A DNA stretch of 42,055 nt. Origin: an uncultured Mycoplasmataceae bacterium (GTDB taxonomy: Bacteria; Bacillota_I; Bacilli_A; Mycoplasmatales; Hepatoplasmataceae). Shown here one piece after another: positions 9,801 to 22,466 of this stretch. The notes below the pieces were generated by a model. The model was given only the letters and a program-made list of their open reading frames with translations. It searched no databases and had not been told where the DNA came from. The position numbers and the translations under genes are program-made. The first letter of the stretch is position 1. Each line of letters begins with the position of its first letter. Location: NCBI GenBank assembly GCA_947330515.1, contig CAMZOE010000015.1:1-42055 (forward strand), written 5' to 3'.

Positions 9801-11600
9801 ATGAAGAAAATCAAAAATTTTTCCATTATTGCACATATAGATCATGGAAAATCAACTTTAGCAGATCGTATTTTGGATACATGTCAAGCAGTAAGTGAGC
9901 GAGATAAACAAGAACAAATTTTAGATTCTATGGAGTTAGAACGTGAACGTGGAATTACTATTAAATTAAATTCTGTTCGTTTAAATTATCAAGACCCTAG
10001 AACAAAAGAAGATTATATCTTAAATTTAATTGATACACCAGGTCATGTTGATTTTACTTATGAGGTTTCAAGATCACTTGCTTCTTCAGAAGCAGCTCTT
10101 TTAGTAGTTGATTCTACACAAGGTGTTCAACCACAAACAATTGCTAATATGTATTTAGCCTTAGAAAATAATTTAGAAATTATTCCGGTAATCAATAAAA
10201 TTGATATGCAAAATGCTAACATTGAAAAAACTAAAGAGGATATTGAAAAGACTTTAGGAATAGATGCAAGTGAAGCAATTCTTGTGAGTGCTAAAAAAGG
10301 TTTAAATATTGATAAATTATTTGATGCAATTATTGATCGAGTTCCTAATGCAGAGGTAAAGGATGATTTACCTCTTAAAGCATTAGTATTTGATTCTTAT
10401 TATGATACTTATAGGGGAATTGTTTTATTTGTTCGAGTTGTTGAAGGGGTTCTTAAAAAAAATGATCGTTTAAAATTTGTTCAAAAACCAGATTCTAAAT
10501 TTGATATCATTGATCTTGGATTTTCTGTTCCTCAAGAACAAACTACAAATGAGATTACTTCTGGAGAAGTTGGTTGAATTGTAATTAACAATCGTGATAT
10601 TAAATCCACTTTAGTAGGTGGAACAATTACTCATATTAATAATGACATCGAACCATTAAAAGGTTATAAACAACTTAAACCAATGGTTTTTTCAGGATTT
10701 TATCCTATTGATGCTTCAAAATATCAACTTTTAGAAGAAGCTTTAGAAAAAATTTCTCTTTCTGATTCTTCGCTTTCTTATGAAAAAGAAACATCACAAG
10801 CTTTAGGTCATGGATTTAGAGTTGGATTTCTTGGATTACTACATTTAGAAATTATTCAAGAAAGAATTGAAAGAGAATTTAATATTGGGTTAATTGCTAC
10901 TGCGCCATCGGTAATTTATCGTTTAACGTTAACAAATAAAACTGTTAAATATGTTCAAAATCCAGCAGATTTTCCAGATAAAACTTTTATTCATACAATT
11001 GAAGAACCATACGTTCGCCTTTCACTTTTTTCTCCACAAGAATATGTAGGGAAATTAATGGAACTAATTCATGAAAAAAGAGGAAGATATATTAAATTAG
11101 AAACAGTTTCAGAAACAATGAATGCTTTAATTTATGAAATGCCTTTAAATGAAATGGTTTTTAATTTTTTTAATTCTGTTAAATCAATTTCTAAAGGGTA
11201 TGCTTCTTTCGATTATGAATTAATTGATTATAAAGTTGGAGATTTAGTGAAGATGGAAATTCTTATTCATAACGAAAAAGTTGATGCTTTTTCATTAATC
11301 GTTGATCGTTCTCATGCATATTTTATGGGAAGAAATTTAGTATCAAAATTAAAAGATTTAATTCCTAGACAAAATTTTGAAATTCCTATTCAAGCTGCAC
11401 TTGGAGGGAAAATTTTAGCAAGAGAAACTGTAAAAGCATATCGTAAAGATGTAACTGCTAAACTTTATGGTGGAGACGTTTCTAGAAAGAAAAAACTTTT
11501 ACAAAAACAAAAACGTGGAAAGAAAAAAATGAAAATGATTGGGTCTGTGGAAATTCCTCAAGAAGCTTTCATTAAAGCATTAAAAACAAATGACAATTAG
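9801..11600 (+). CDS. lepA: Elongation factor 4 (LepA), ribosomal back-translocase GTPase
   Basis: Ribosome-associated translational GTPase. G motifs are in order: HIDHGKST (residues about 10-17), RGITIK, DTPGH, NKID and SAK. The C-terminal part has the LepA-specific domain after the EF-G-like domain V, ending in a basic stretch ([18 protein letters not shown]). It is 599 aa, typical. One UGA-Trp at about 10575. The last 11 bases overlap the start of the next gene, implying translational coupling. Confidence 0.97.
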
Positions 11601-12279
11601 TAAAAATAATCATGAAAGAGAATTTATTAATAAAAATTCTATTTTTTATCAACATGAAAAAAGAAGATTATTAAGTTTGATTTTTATTTTTTTATTTCTT
11701 TCAATACTAACTTTCGGTGCTTTCTTTTTCTTTTTTAAAGTTAAAGAATTTAAATTTATATTTTATTTACCATTTTTAATTTTAGGATTCTTTTTCTTTA
11801 TTTTAAATATTAAAAATATATTTTTAATATTTTCACTTTTCAAGAAAAAGTATGATGAAGCAACAAAAACCTTTGATTTATCTATATATTATCGATGAGT
11901 TAAAAAAAACCAATTGTTTTCAATTTATTTATGAATTTATGTTTTCTTCTTTATGTTAATTTCTCTTGCTTATAATATTTATTTTTCTCTTAATAAAGTA
12001 GAAAGTCATATTCAAACAAATGTTATTGTTAGTTTACTTTTAATTTTTATAATTTCTGTTTTTGCTTTCTTTATTTTTAAAAGAAATCTTTCAAGGGATA
12101 TTGTTCAGGGAAAATTATTTTTTGGAAGTAAGATTTTTCGTATAGAAGTAGAAATTGTTAAAAAGTTAGCAATAAAAGAACTTATTAATTTTTTCTTGAC
12201 TATTTTATATTGCTTAACTATTGTTCCTATAATAATAACAATGTTTTCAACTAAAGCTAAAAAGAAATTATATGTTTAA
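11590..12279 (+). CDS. Multi-pass membrane protein of unknown function
   Basis: 229 aa, very Phe/Ile/Leu-rich. About five hydrophobic segments can be seen, near residues 28-50, 56-74, 108-133, 143-162 and 200-220. A short charged N-terminus and basic loops suggest an integral cytoplasmic-membrane protein. TGA codons at 11896 and 11932 are Trp. The start overlaps lepA by 11 bp, so it is expressed with fmt-lepA. I recognise no family motif. The gene ends before the inverted repeat that precedes clpB. Confidence 0.7.
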
Positions 12280-12302
12280 AAAAATGTTATAAAATAATTT
12301 TT

Positions 12303-12343
12303 ATGTCATATTGTCAAATAATTTGTCAATATGACATTTTTTG
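12303..12343. promoter_or_regulatory. Inverted repeat before clpB: terminator and/or HrcA-type operator
   Basis: Perfect 11-bp arms ATGTCATATTG (12303-12313) and CAATATGACAT (12327-12337), followed by a T run to 12343, so it can terminate the upstream operon. Its centre also fits 9-bp arm, 9-bp spacer, 9-bp arm (CATATTGTC, AAATAATTT, GTCAATATG) with one mismatched pair. That is the geometry of the HrcA operator CIRCE, although the bases differ from the canonical TTAGCACTC. It overlaps the predicted -35 of clpB, as an operator should. hrcA lies directly downstream of clpB. Confidence 0.6.
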
Positions 12344-12350
12344 TTATAAT
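12323..12350 (+). promoter_or_regulatory. clpB promoter
   Basis: TTGTCA (12323-12328), 16-bp spacer and TATAAT (12345-12350), with an extended -10 TG at 12342. The -35 lies inside the inverted repeat. The start codon at 12391 has a GGAGG site at 12382. Confidence 0.7.
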
Positions 12351-12390
12351 TACCATATCAATAAACAAATTGAAAAAAATTGGAGGAAAA

Positions 12391-14532
12391 ATGTTTGATT
12401 TAAATAATATGTTTAAAGATCCAAAAAAAGATCCTGATTTATTAAAGAAGTATGGAAGGAACTTAACTGAACTTGCTTTAAAAGGTAAACTTGATCCTGT
12501 AATTGGAAGAGAAGAAGAAATTAGAAGAATCATTAGAGTGCTTTCAAGAAGGACTAAAAATAATCCTGTTCTTGTTGGTGATCCTGGTGTTGGTAAAACT
12601 GCTATCATCGAAGGGTTAGCCTTTAAAATTGTTAAAGGAGATGTTCCGGAGATTTTAAAAGATAAAGAGATTTATGAATTGAATGTTTCACAATTAATTT
12701 CTGGTGCTAAATTTCAAGGAGAGTTCGAAGAAAGAATTAATGCTGTTATTAGTAAGTTAAAAGAATCTAATGGTCAAATAATTCTTTTCATTGATGAGAT
12801 TCATACTTTAGTAGGTACGGGGAAAAATGCTGATTCCACAATGGATGCAGCTAATATTTTTAAACCTATTTTAGCTCGTGGTGAAATAAGAATGCTTGGA
12901 GCTACAACAATGATTGAATACCGAAAATACATTGAAAAAGATCCTGCTTTAGAAAGAAGAATGCAAAAGATTGATGTTCCTGAACCAACAGTTGTCGATA
13001 CTATTTCTATTTTAAGAGGATTAAAATCTAGATATGAATCTTTTCATGGAGTAAGAATTCATGATAATGCAATTACGTCTGCTGCCAATCTTTCTAACCG
13101 TTATATTCAAGATCGTTTTTTACCTGATAAAGCAATTGATTTAATTGATGAAGCATGTTCATTAATTAGAACAGAGTTAGAATCAATTCCAGAAGAATTA
13201 GAACTTAATCAAAAAAAATTAACTCAACTACAAATTGAATTAAAATCATTAAAAAAAGAAACAGATCAAAAATCAAAAACAAGATTATTTGAACTTAAAG
13301 CTTTAATTCAAGAACTTGAACCAATTATTAAAAAACAAGAAACTATTTGAAAAAAAGAACTTAAAAAAATCAATCAACTTAAAAAATTAAAAGATAAACG
13401 CAATAAATTAGAAGCGGAATTAATTGATGCAGAACAAAATAATTTAGAATTAGCTGCTAAAATTACTTATTCTATTCTTCCTGAAATTGATGAAGAAATC
13501 AATCTTTTAAAAAAAGATACTGATAAAACATCAATTTTACAAGAAGAAGTTAATGAGGATACTATTGCTTTAATTGTTTCTCGTTGAACTGGTGTTCCTA
13601 TTAAGAATTTAGTTGAAAGCGAAAGAAAAAAATTAAGTAATCTAGAAACAGAACTTAAAAAAACAATTAAGGGTCAAGATTATGCTGTTAGTGTTGTTTC
13701 AAATGTTATTAAGAAATCAAGAATTGGAATCAATGATCCAGATAAACCTATTGGTACTTTTCTTTTCTTAGGACCAACAGGAGTAGGAAAAACAGAACTA
13801 TCAAAAACTCTTTCTAGAGCAATGTTCGATACAGAAAAAGCATTATTAAGATTTGATATGTCAGAATTTATTGAAAAACAATCAATTTCTAAACTAATTG
13901 GTTCTCCACCTGGTTATATTGGTTATGATGAAGGTGGAAGATTAACTGATGCTATTAGAAGACATCCATATTCAATTATTCTTTTTGATGAAATTGAAAA
14001 AGCTCATCCAGACATTTTTAATATTTTATTACAAATTATGGATGATGGAATGTTAACTGATTCTAAAGGAATAGAAGTTAATTTTAAAAATACAATTATT
14101 ATTATGACTTCAAATTTACTTTCAAGTAAAATTAATGAATCTAAAGTAAAATTAAGTGAAAACGAATTAATTAAAGAACTATCTACAGTTTTTAGACCAG
14201 AATTTATTAATCGAATTGATGAAATTGTTCCTTTCAATAATTTAAAACAAAAAGCAATTAAAGAAATAACAATGAATGAAATCGCTTTTTTACAAAAGCG
14301 ATTGTTTGAAAAAAACTTTTTCTTTAGTTTTGATGATTTAGTTACTGAAAATGTTGTTGAAAACGGTTATGATGTTATTTTTGGGGCCAGACCAATAAAA
14401 AGATATATTGCAAAACACCTTGAAAATTTAATTTCAAATAAGATTATTCTTGGTGAAGTTGAACCAATGAAAAATTACAAAGTAATGGTGAAAAATGAAG
14501 AATTTATTATTGTCGAAAATCGTTTAAATTAA
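12391..14532 (+). CDS. clpB: ATP-dependent disaggregase ClpB, lacking the N domain
   Basis: Hsp100 AAA+ unfoldase that extracts polypeptides from aggregates together with DnaK. First Walker A GDPGVGKT is at residues 63-70 and the Walker B region [13 protein letters not shown] near 132. A coiled-coil middle domain follows (about residues 270-410). The second Walker [10 protein letters not shown] is at 461-469 and the Walker [13 protein letters not shown] near 531. It is 713 aa against about 860 for full ClpB: it starts a few residues before the first AAA+ module and lacks the N-terminal substrate domain, as other mollicute ClpB proteins do. The start ATG 12391 follows GGAGG; an in-frame ATG at 12331 lies upstream of the promoter and is rejected. 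hrcA follows 3 bp later. Confidence 0.96.
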
Positions 14533-14535
14533 ATA

Positions 14536-15567
14536 ATGATTACCAAAAGACAAAAAAAAGTTTTATTTGCTTTAATTGAAGAATTTAATAAAACTAGTAA
14601 ACCTGTTTCTTCAAATTTCTTAGCATCAAAAATAGAATTATCACCTTCGATGTTAAGGTATGAGTTAAGAACACTTGAAGAAATGGAATACATTAAAAAA
14701 AACAATTATTCTTCAGGGAGATCACCAACCAATAAAGCATATGTTCTTTTCATTAATAATTTTGAAGTAGATCAAATTAATATTAAAGATATTGAAACAG
14801 ATGAAAAATTAGCTAAAGTTTTTTCTCAAATTGAAGCATTATTTCAAATGAGAGAAAAAAGAATTGATGATGTCTTAAGTGAAAGTTTAAATCTTGTTAC
14901 TTCGATTACTAAAACTATTATTTGAAAAGAACCACAATATAATAATGTCACTGTTCAAGATTTATCATTTTATATTATCGAAGATAAAGAAGAAATTAAT
15001 GTTATTTTTATTTTTTCTAATGGTGAAATAAGAAATCAAATTTTACCATTTAATGCTGATTTAAAAGAAGATCTATTAAAGTCTCTATCACTGTATCGAA
15101 AAAAAATAAAAGGTGAATCAATTGCTGAATTAGAAACTAAATTAACAGCAATTACTAATAATATCGATGAGACTTTTAAGGTTGCAGAAAATCTTTTGTT
15201 TTCTTTAACAAAAAATATTTTAACTAACATTGCAACGAAACCAAAAGTAGAGAATTTAAATTCTTTAGTAAATAGTTTTGTTGATTCTTCTGAAAATACT
15301 TTTATGCTTCAAAATTTAATTCATTTATTACAAACAAAATCAATTTGAGAAATAATTGATGAAAGCAAACAAATAAATTCAAAAAACCATTTATCTTTTT
15401 TTTTAGAGTTTAAGGATGAAAAATTTGTTGATAATTCTCTAATTAAAAAGGAATTCAACGTTAATGGAAAATCAAATACATTTTTTATTCTTGGAGCTAA
15501 AAATCAAAATTACAAAGTGCTACTTAAGATTTTATATTTTATTGAAAAAAAACTTAGCGAAACATAA
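14536..15567 (+). CDS. hrcA: Heat-inducible transcription repressor HrcA
   Basis: Represses chaperone operons by binding CIRCE operators, and is itself folded by chaperones so that stress relieves repression. The N-terminal winged helix-turn-helix covers residues about 1-70 (KPVSSNFLASKIELSPSMLRYELRTLEEMEYI) and the wing SSGRSPTNKAY. The C-terminal GAF-like and dimerisation parts run to residue 343, the normal length. It begins 3 bp after clpB without a visible Shine-Dalgarno, so it is probably coupled to clpB. It is likely autoregulated through the clpB operator. UGA-Trp at 14923 and 15346. Confidence 0.93.
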
Positions 15568-15577
15568 AAATATGTTT
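15560..15577 (+). terminator. Hairpin overlapping the hrcA stop
   Basis: AAACATA (15560-15566), AAAA loop, TATGTTT (15571-15577). It overlaps the stop codon and is followed by AT-rich rather than pure T sequence, so termination is probably partial. Confidence 0.45.
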
Positions 15578-15594
15578 AATTATATATATAATTA
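15577..15594. promoter_or_regulatory. 18-bp perfect palindrome containing a TATAAT, upstream of grpE1
   Basis: TAATTATAT / ATATAATTA is a perfect 18-bp palindrome and includes TATAAT at 15587-15592. It lies 92 bp before the grpE start in the likely promoter region. No canonical CIRCE is present here. AT-only palindromes are common in this DNA, so the call is weak. Confidence 0.35.
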
Positions 15595-15685
15595 CAATAT
15601 ATAGTGTGTTAGTTTGGAAATACTAGAAAAATATAAAAAAAGATTAAATTATTAATTATACTTAAAAAGTACTGAAAGGGTAATT

Positions 15686-16984
15686 ATGGCTGAAAAAACA
15701 AAACATGATTATAAGAAAAAACTTGATTACAAGAAAAAATTTGATTATGTTTCAAAACTTTCAAGAGATGAAATCATTGAAAGTTATAAAGATTTATTGT
15801 TATATGCTTCAAATATAGAAAAACTTCTTGAACAAGGAAATTTTGAAATAAAAGAACAAACAGAAATTAAACAACATAATGATGGGATTTTTATTAATAA
15901 TAGAAAATTAAAAAAAATCAAAGATTCATTAACAACTAGAAATGAATTGTTAAAAACATCAAAAGCAGAAATTGTTAAACTAAGAAATAAAATTAGTGCT
16001 TTAAAATTTGAAAATCAAAATTTAAGGAAAACAAACAAAAAACTTTCAGAAAACAATGATAATTATTCTCATTTATTCGAAAAAATTAAATTGATGGAAA
16101 AAAATGAAAATAAGAAAAAACAAAAAGAAATGTTTTCTGAAATGATTAATAATGATCTAAAAAAAGAAAATATTTCGTTAAAAGAGGAAGTGTTTAAACT
16201 TGGATTAGAAAAAAATGAGCTAAAAACTAAAAAAGATGAGTTAGAAACTAAAAAAATTGAGTTAGAAACTAAAAAAAATACTTTAGAAGAAGAAAAAAAA
16301 CTTTTAGAAGAAGACAAAAATCTTTTAGTTAAAGAAAAAAATACTTTAGAAACAACATATAAAACTAAAATAAAACTTTTAAATGAAAAAGTTTTAGAAT
16401 CTAAAAAGGAACATGAACATGTTCAAGTTAATTCTGATGATATGGCAATTATTAAAGAATTAACAAAAATCTTACAGGCTTCAATGTTTGACGAAGACTT
16501 AATTAAACGTTTACAAAAAGCAATTAAGATTGAATCAAATTACAAACAAAAAGTTCAAGAACTTGAAAAAGAATTGAATGATTATCAAAAAAACAGAGAA
16601 TCAATTCAAAAAAACCCTGCTGATACAACAAGTGAAGAAGTTGTTAGCAAAGAATTTATTTCATTCTTGAAAAATATACTACCGAAAGTTGATTTATTTA
16701 GAAGATCAATTCTTTCTGGAAAAGATAGTCAAGAAGAGGTAGTAAAAAATTGAGTGCGAGGTTTCGAAATGGTTTATAATCAAATGAGAGAAACTATTTT
16801 AGCATCAAAAATTGAAATTATAGAACCTAACTATGGAGATAAATTTGATCACCGTCTTCATGAAACTATTGTTTTAGGTGAAACCGATGATTTAAATAAA
16901 GATGAAATCATTGAATTACAAGAAAGTGGTTTTAGATATAAAAATATCTTATTATCACCAGCCAAAGTTAAAGTTCAAAAATAA
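15686..16984 (+). CDS. grpE: GrpE nucleotide exchange factor with long coiled-coil extension (GrpE1)
   Basis: Nucleotide exchange factor for DnaK. The C-terminal 110 residues carry the GrpE signature: the helix ISFLKNILPKVDLFRRSI, then WVRGFEMVYNQM, then EPNYGDKFDHRLHETIVL and RYKNILLSPAKVKV. TGA at 16751 is Trp and joins the two parts into 432 aa, over twice the usual 190-200. The extra N-terminal 300 residues are highly charged Lys/Glu/Asn-rich helix, with seven consecutive exact heptads at residues 178-226. The ATG follows GAAAGGG. dnaK follows after 18 bp, giving grpE-dnaK-dnaJ. Confidence 0.92.
16217..16363 (+). repeat. Seven 21-bp repeats coding exact heptads in GrpE1
   Basis: Consecutive units ELKTKKD, ELETKKI, ELETKKN, TLEEEKK, LLEEDKN, LLVKEKN and TLETTYK. 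Leu at position 2 and charged residues elsewhere predict a continuous parallel coiled coil. Units 1-3 are nearly identical at the DNA level, so the array probably grew by tandem duplication. Confidence 0.85.
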
Positions 16985-18829
<1,845 letters not shown>

Positions 18830-18834
18830 TAAGT

Positions 18835-19998
18835 ATGGCAAAAAAAGATTATTACGAAGTATTGGGAGTGCCAAAAACTGCAACTCCACAAGAAATTAAA
18901 AAAGCATATCGAAAATTAGCGATGAAGTATCATCCTGATGTAAATAAAGAAAAAAGTGCTGAAGAACTTTTTAAAGAAGTTAATGAAGCTTATGAAACTT
19001 TATCTGATGAAGAAAAAAGAGGAATTTATGATCGTTTTGGTCATGAAGGAGTTTCAAATATGAACCAAGGTGGTGGCTTTAATCAAGGTGGCTTCTCTTT
19101 TGAAGACCTAAAAAACTTTAATTTTGGTGGCTTTGGTAATATCTTTGAAGATCTATTTGGTGGCGGAGGTGCTCCAGGAGGAGGCTTTGGTGGCCAAGGT
19201 AACTTCAGAAGCAATCCTAATCAACCACAACGTGGAAAAGATATTTTTCTAGAAAAAAAAATAACCTTTGAAGAAGCATATAAAGGGTTTGAATATGTTG
19301 AAACAATTAATATTTCTAAAAGATGTTCAGTCTGTGAAGGAAAAGGATATGAAAACGAAAAAGATGTTCATATTTGTGAAGAATGTAGCGGAACAGGAAA
19401 AACTATTTCAATTCAAAACTCTTTATTTGGTAAAGTTCAAGTTCAAAAAACATGTAAAAAATGTAATGGTTCTGGAAAAATAATCAAAACAGCATGTTCA
19501 CAATGTCGAGGAAAAAAATTAGAAGTAAATAAAACTTCTTTAAATATCAAGGTTCCTGCAGGGATTATTGATCAATCTGAAATTCGTTTTCCTAAAAAAG
19601 CTCATGATGGAATTAATAATGGTCCATCCGGTGATATTTATGTTAGAATTTTAGTAAAAAATCATCGTTACTTTAAGCGTATTAAAAATGATTTATATAT
19701 AAAATATCCATTACCTTTAATTAAGTTAATTATCGGTGGTAAGTTTTCTTTACCATTATTTGGAAGTATTATTGAATTTAATATTCCTGAATTATCAACC
19801 CCTGATACTGTTATTAGAATTAAAAATAAAGGTTTTAAAGTTATTAATCGTGAAGTTCGTGGAGATTTATATATTGAATTAAAAGGTGAATTACCGAAAA
19901 AAATTTCTTCATCAACGAAAAAGAAATTAAATGATCTTGTTAAAGATTTAGATACTAAAAGCGATGTTGATTTTATTAAAAAAGTAAGCAAAGCTTAA
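18835..19998 (+). CDS. dnaJ: Chaperone DnaJ (type I)
   Basis: Hsp40 that delivers substrates to DnaK and stimulates its ATPase. The J domain has HPD near residue 33 (KYHPDVNKE). A Gly/Phe-rich region covers about residues 80-125. Four zinc-finger repeats CxxCxGxG follow ([32 protein letters not shown]), then the C-terminal beta domains. It is 387 aa. No Shine-Dalgarno; it lies 5 bp after dnaK and is probably translationally coupled. It is the only J protein in the window, although there are two DnaKs. Confidence 0.97.
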   Translation: MAKKDYYEVLGVPKTATPQEIKKAYRKLAMKYHPDVNKEKSAEELFKEVNEAYETLSDEEKRGIYDRFGHEGVSNMNQGGGFNQGGFSFEDLKNFNFGGFGNIFEDLFGGGGAPGGGFGGQGNFRSNPNQPQRGKDIFLEKKITFEEAYKGFEYVETINISKRCSVCEGKGYENEKDVHICEECSGTGKTISIQNSLFGKVQVQKTCKKCNGSGKIIKTACSQCRGKKLEVNKTSLNIKVPAGIIDQSEIRFPKKAHDGINNGPSGDIYVRILVKNHRYFKRIKNDLYIKYPLPLIKLIIGGKFSLPLFGSIIEFNIPELSTPDTVIRIKNKGFKVINREVRGDLYIELKGELPKKISSSTKKKLNDLVKDLDTKSDVDFIKKVSKA

Positions 19999-20017
19999 CA
20001 AAAGAAGGAGTCAAAGA

Positions 20018-21589
20018 GTGAACAATTTTTCAACAGTAGAAAATTACTTTCAATTATCAAATTGGCAATCATGAGTTGCTCTCATCTTTGTAATTCTTTC
20101 TATAATTATCTTAACTATATTTAAGGCAAAAAAAGCACCTGAAAAAAAAGTGCTTTTTGTTGCTTTTTTAATTGGTATATTTGGTGGGGTAATTTTTGCC
20201 TTTCTTTCATCAAACCAAGCAATTTCATCAGAAGTGGATGTTGTTTCTGAATGGGAAAGTGACGTCGCACTTTGATTAAATTTAATTGGTACAATTTTTA
20301 TTTTTCTTCTTTCCTTTATGATTCCTTTACTTATTTTTACTACTATAATAAAAATATTTTCAAGTTTTAATAAAGGAAAAAAACAATCATTAAAGAAAAA
20401 TTTTCTTTCTTTATTTCAAATTTTTCTTTCTAGTATCTTTGTAATTTTATTAGCAATAGGTTTTTTCTTTGCTTTTGGAAAAGATATTAAATATAATGAT
20501 TTATTTACAGAGAAAACTAAAATTTTTGCTGATCAATTGTATCTTGTTTCTCATTTTCTTTTCTCACCAATAATATTACTTGCTTCTATAAGTATTGCTT
20601 TTGTTTTTGTTATTGTCATGAAAACTATGAAACAAAATAATGTTGATGATGTTAAAGAAATAGAAAGATTTTTAAATAACTTCAATTTCTTTATTCTTGA
20701 AGCAATAAAAGTTATTTTAAAACTAGTTCCTTTTGTTATTGCTACATCAATTCCAATTTTATTTTTAAAAAGTTTTGCATTTTCATATATTGATGCTTTA
20801 CTTTCAATAGCGTTAATTTTATTTGGATTCGCAATTTTAATGTTTTTTCATTATTTTTTCTTGTTTATTTTTAATTATAAAAAACATTCATTTAAAGACA
20901 ATTTAAAAAAACAAAAAGAAATTTTTCTTTTTGGATTATCTAATGATGATATAGAAAAAGAATTTTTATTGTTAAATGAGACAGAAAAAGAAAAGAATTC
21001 ATTTTTTGCTAAAATTTATTCCGGAACAACAGTTACTTCACTATATATACCAATTTCTATGTTATTAATAACAACTAATAATTCTTCATTAGTTATGGGG
21101 GTAAATTTTTATTTAACTTTAGTTTTAGTAGTTTTAATTATTTCTATAGGAATTTGAGAAACAAATTCTAAATCTATACTAGCAAGTGATGTTTTATTAC
21201 AAAGTGTTAGTTTATCTTCTACCTTTTTTCTTTCTTTATTCTTACCATTGACTTTTATTTTCAAACCAATTGAAAAAATGATTAATGTTAATTCTATTTT
21301 ACTTTCAACAACAATGATTGAAAAAATAGATAACTTAAGAATTAAAAAAAGTAAAAAAAAGCAAGTAACTCCTTTACTATTAACAGAAAATACTCTTGAA
21401 GAAACAAATAGTAACATTACAGAAATAGATATTTATGAAACAAAATCTTATAATAAAGACAAATTATTTGATGATTTAAAAGTAAATGAAGTAATAAATA
21501 TTTTAGAAGAAAATATTGAAGATTATGAAGAAATAGAATTTGATTTAGATGATATTAACGATTCAGATTATGATGGAAATGTTTGATAA
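20018..21589 (+). CDS. Probable SLC1-type (dicarboxylate/amino acid:cation symporter) membrane protein
   Basis: 523 aa starting at a GTG with a good AAGGAG site; the frame has no ATG until residue 101, which would lose two membrane segments. About eight hydrophobic segments are seen. The stretch LIGTIFIFLLSFMIPLLIFTT resembles the SLC1 third/fourth helix pattern (LRLIKMIVPLVF), and KIYSGTTVTSLYIPISML resembles the Ser/Thr-rich region before helix 7. Canonical substrate-site motifs are not clear, so this is a tentative family call. The last 100 residues are hydrophilic and very acidic (EEIEFDLDDIND). The final codon before TAA is UGA, read as Trp. It follows dnaJ by 19 bp, so it may be part of the heat-shock operon. 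Confidence 0.5.
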
Positions 21590-21620
21590 TTTATTTATAA
21601 ATACTTATTAAAGTTATTAA

Positions 21621-21642
21621 ATTTTAATTTATTAATTAAAAT
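21621..21642 (+). terminator. AT-only hairpin after the transporter gene
   Basis: ATTTTAATT (21621-21629), loop TATT, AATTAAAAT (21634-21642): perfect 9-bp stem, no T run. Possible weak terminator before the deoC promoter. Confidence 0.35.
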
Positions 21643-21670
21643 AATTAGATTATTTATTTTAATTTAGTAA

Positions 21671-21676
21671 TATAAT
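21671..21676 (+). promoter_or_regulatory. -10 box upstream of deoC
   Basis: Perfect TATAAT 28 bp before the deoC ATG, with AAGGAG at 21691 as ribosome-binding site. The -35 is weak. Confidence 0.5.
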
Positions 21677-21704
21677 CATAAAGATTAAATAAGGAGCAAA
21701 ATTA

Positions 21705-22382
21705 ATGAAAAAACTAAACATTAATCATATGATTGATCATACTAATTTAAAACAAGATGTTATTTCAAAAGATATTGATCGATTGATGGCAGAAGCTGAC
21801 GAATATGGTTTTCATTCAATTTGTATTAGTCCTGTTTGGGTTCTATATGCAAAAAAAAGAATGGAAGAAAAAAAATATAATTTTAAAATTTGTACAGTTA
21901 TAGGATTTTCTTTAGGACAAAATACAACTGATACAAAAGCATTCGAAGCGAAAAAAGCTATTGAAGATGGTGCAGATGAACTTGACTTTGTAGCAAACGT
22001 ATCTTTTATTAAAGAAAAAAATATTGATGCCTTAGAAAATGAATTACGTTTAATTCGTTCAATTACTAGAGGATATAATATTAAATTAATTATTGAGACT
22101 TCTTTACTTACAAATCAAGAAAAAATTTTAATTACAGATTTAATTGTAAAAAGTGATTTTGATTTTGTTAAAACAGCAACAGGACTTGCCAAAGGTGGTG
22201 CTACTGTTGAAGATATTAAATTATTACATGATATTGTTGGTGATGATTTTGGTATTAAAGCATCGGGCGGAATTAAAACCTATAATCAAGCATTAGAACT
22301 TGTTAATGCAGGTGCTACAAGAATTGGTACTTCCAATGGAATTGCCATTGCTAAAGGTAAAAAAGGCAAAGAAAATTATTAA
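21705..22382 (+). CDS. deoC: Deoxyribose-phosphate aldolase
   Basis: Cleaves 2-deoxyribose-5-phosphate to glyceraldehyde-3-phosphate and acetaldehyde, feeding nucleoside sugars into glycolysis. Class I aldolase TIM barrel. The Schiff-base Lys is K156 in FVKTATG and the second essential Lys is K185 in GIKASGGIK. The start region NHMIDHTNLK is typical. It is 225 aa, normal for the shorter bacterial form. It stands alone between a TATAAT with AAGGAG and a terminator; no other deo genes are adjacent. Confidence 0.95.
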   Translation: MKKLNINHMIDHTNLKQDVISKDIDRLMAEADEYGFHSICISPVWVLYAKKRMEEKKYNFKICTVIGFSLGQNTTDTKAFEAKKAIEDGADELDFVANVSFIKEKNIDALENELRLIRSITRGYNIKLIIETSLLTNQEKILITDLIVKSDFDFVKTATGLAKGGATVEDIKLLHDIVGDDFGIKASGGIKTYNQALELVNAGATRIGTSNGIAIAKGKKGKENY

Positions 22383-22414
22383 TTTTTAAATAATTTCTTT
22401 TATTAAATGAAAAT

Positions 22415-22438
22415 AAAACTCGAAAGAGTTTTTTTTTA
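22415..22438 (+). terminator. Rho-independent terminator after deoC
   Basis: AAAACTC (22415-22421), GAAA tetraloop, GAGTTTT (22426-22432), then T run. A classic stable hairpin with a GNRA loop. Confidence 0.85.
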
Positions 22439-22466
22439 TAAAAAAACATTTACTAAAAATCTCAAA

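Noticed and set aside
12331-12390. Earlier clpB start at 12331
   Set aside because: It lies inside the inverted repeat and before the -10; the ATG at 12391 has GGAGG and fits other mollicute ClpB starts.
15568-15685. Canonical CIRCE (TTAGCACTC-N9-GAGTGCTAA) before grpE1
   Set aside because: No such sequence; only an AT palindrome and short hairpins are present.
16069-16317. Minus-strand Ser/Phe-rich frame opposite the GrpE1 heptads
   Set aside because: Reverse reading of Lys/Glu-rich codons; no independent support.
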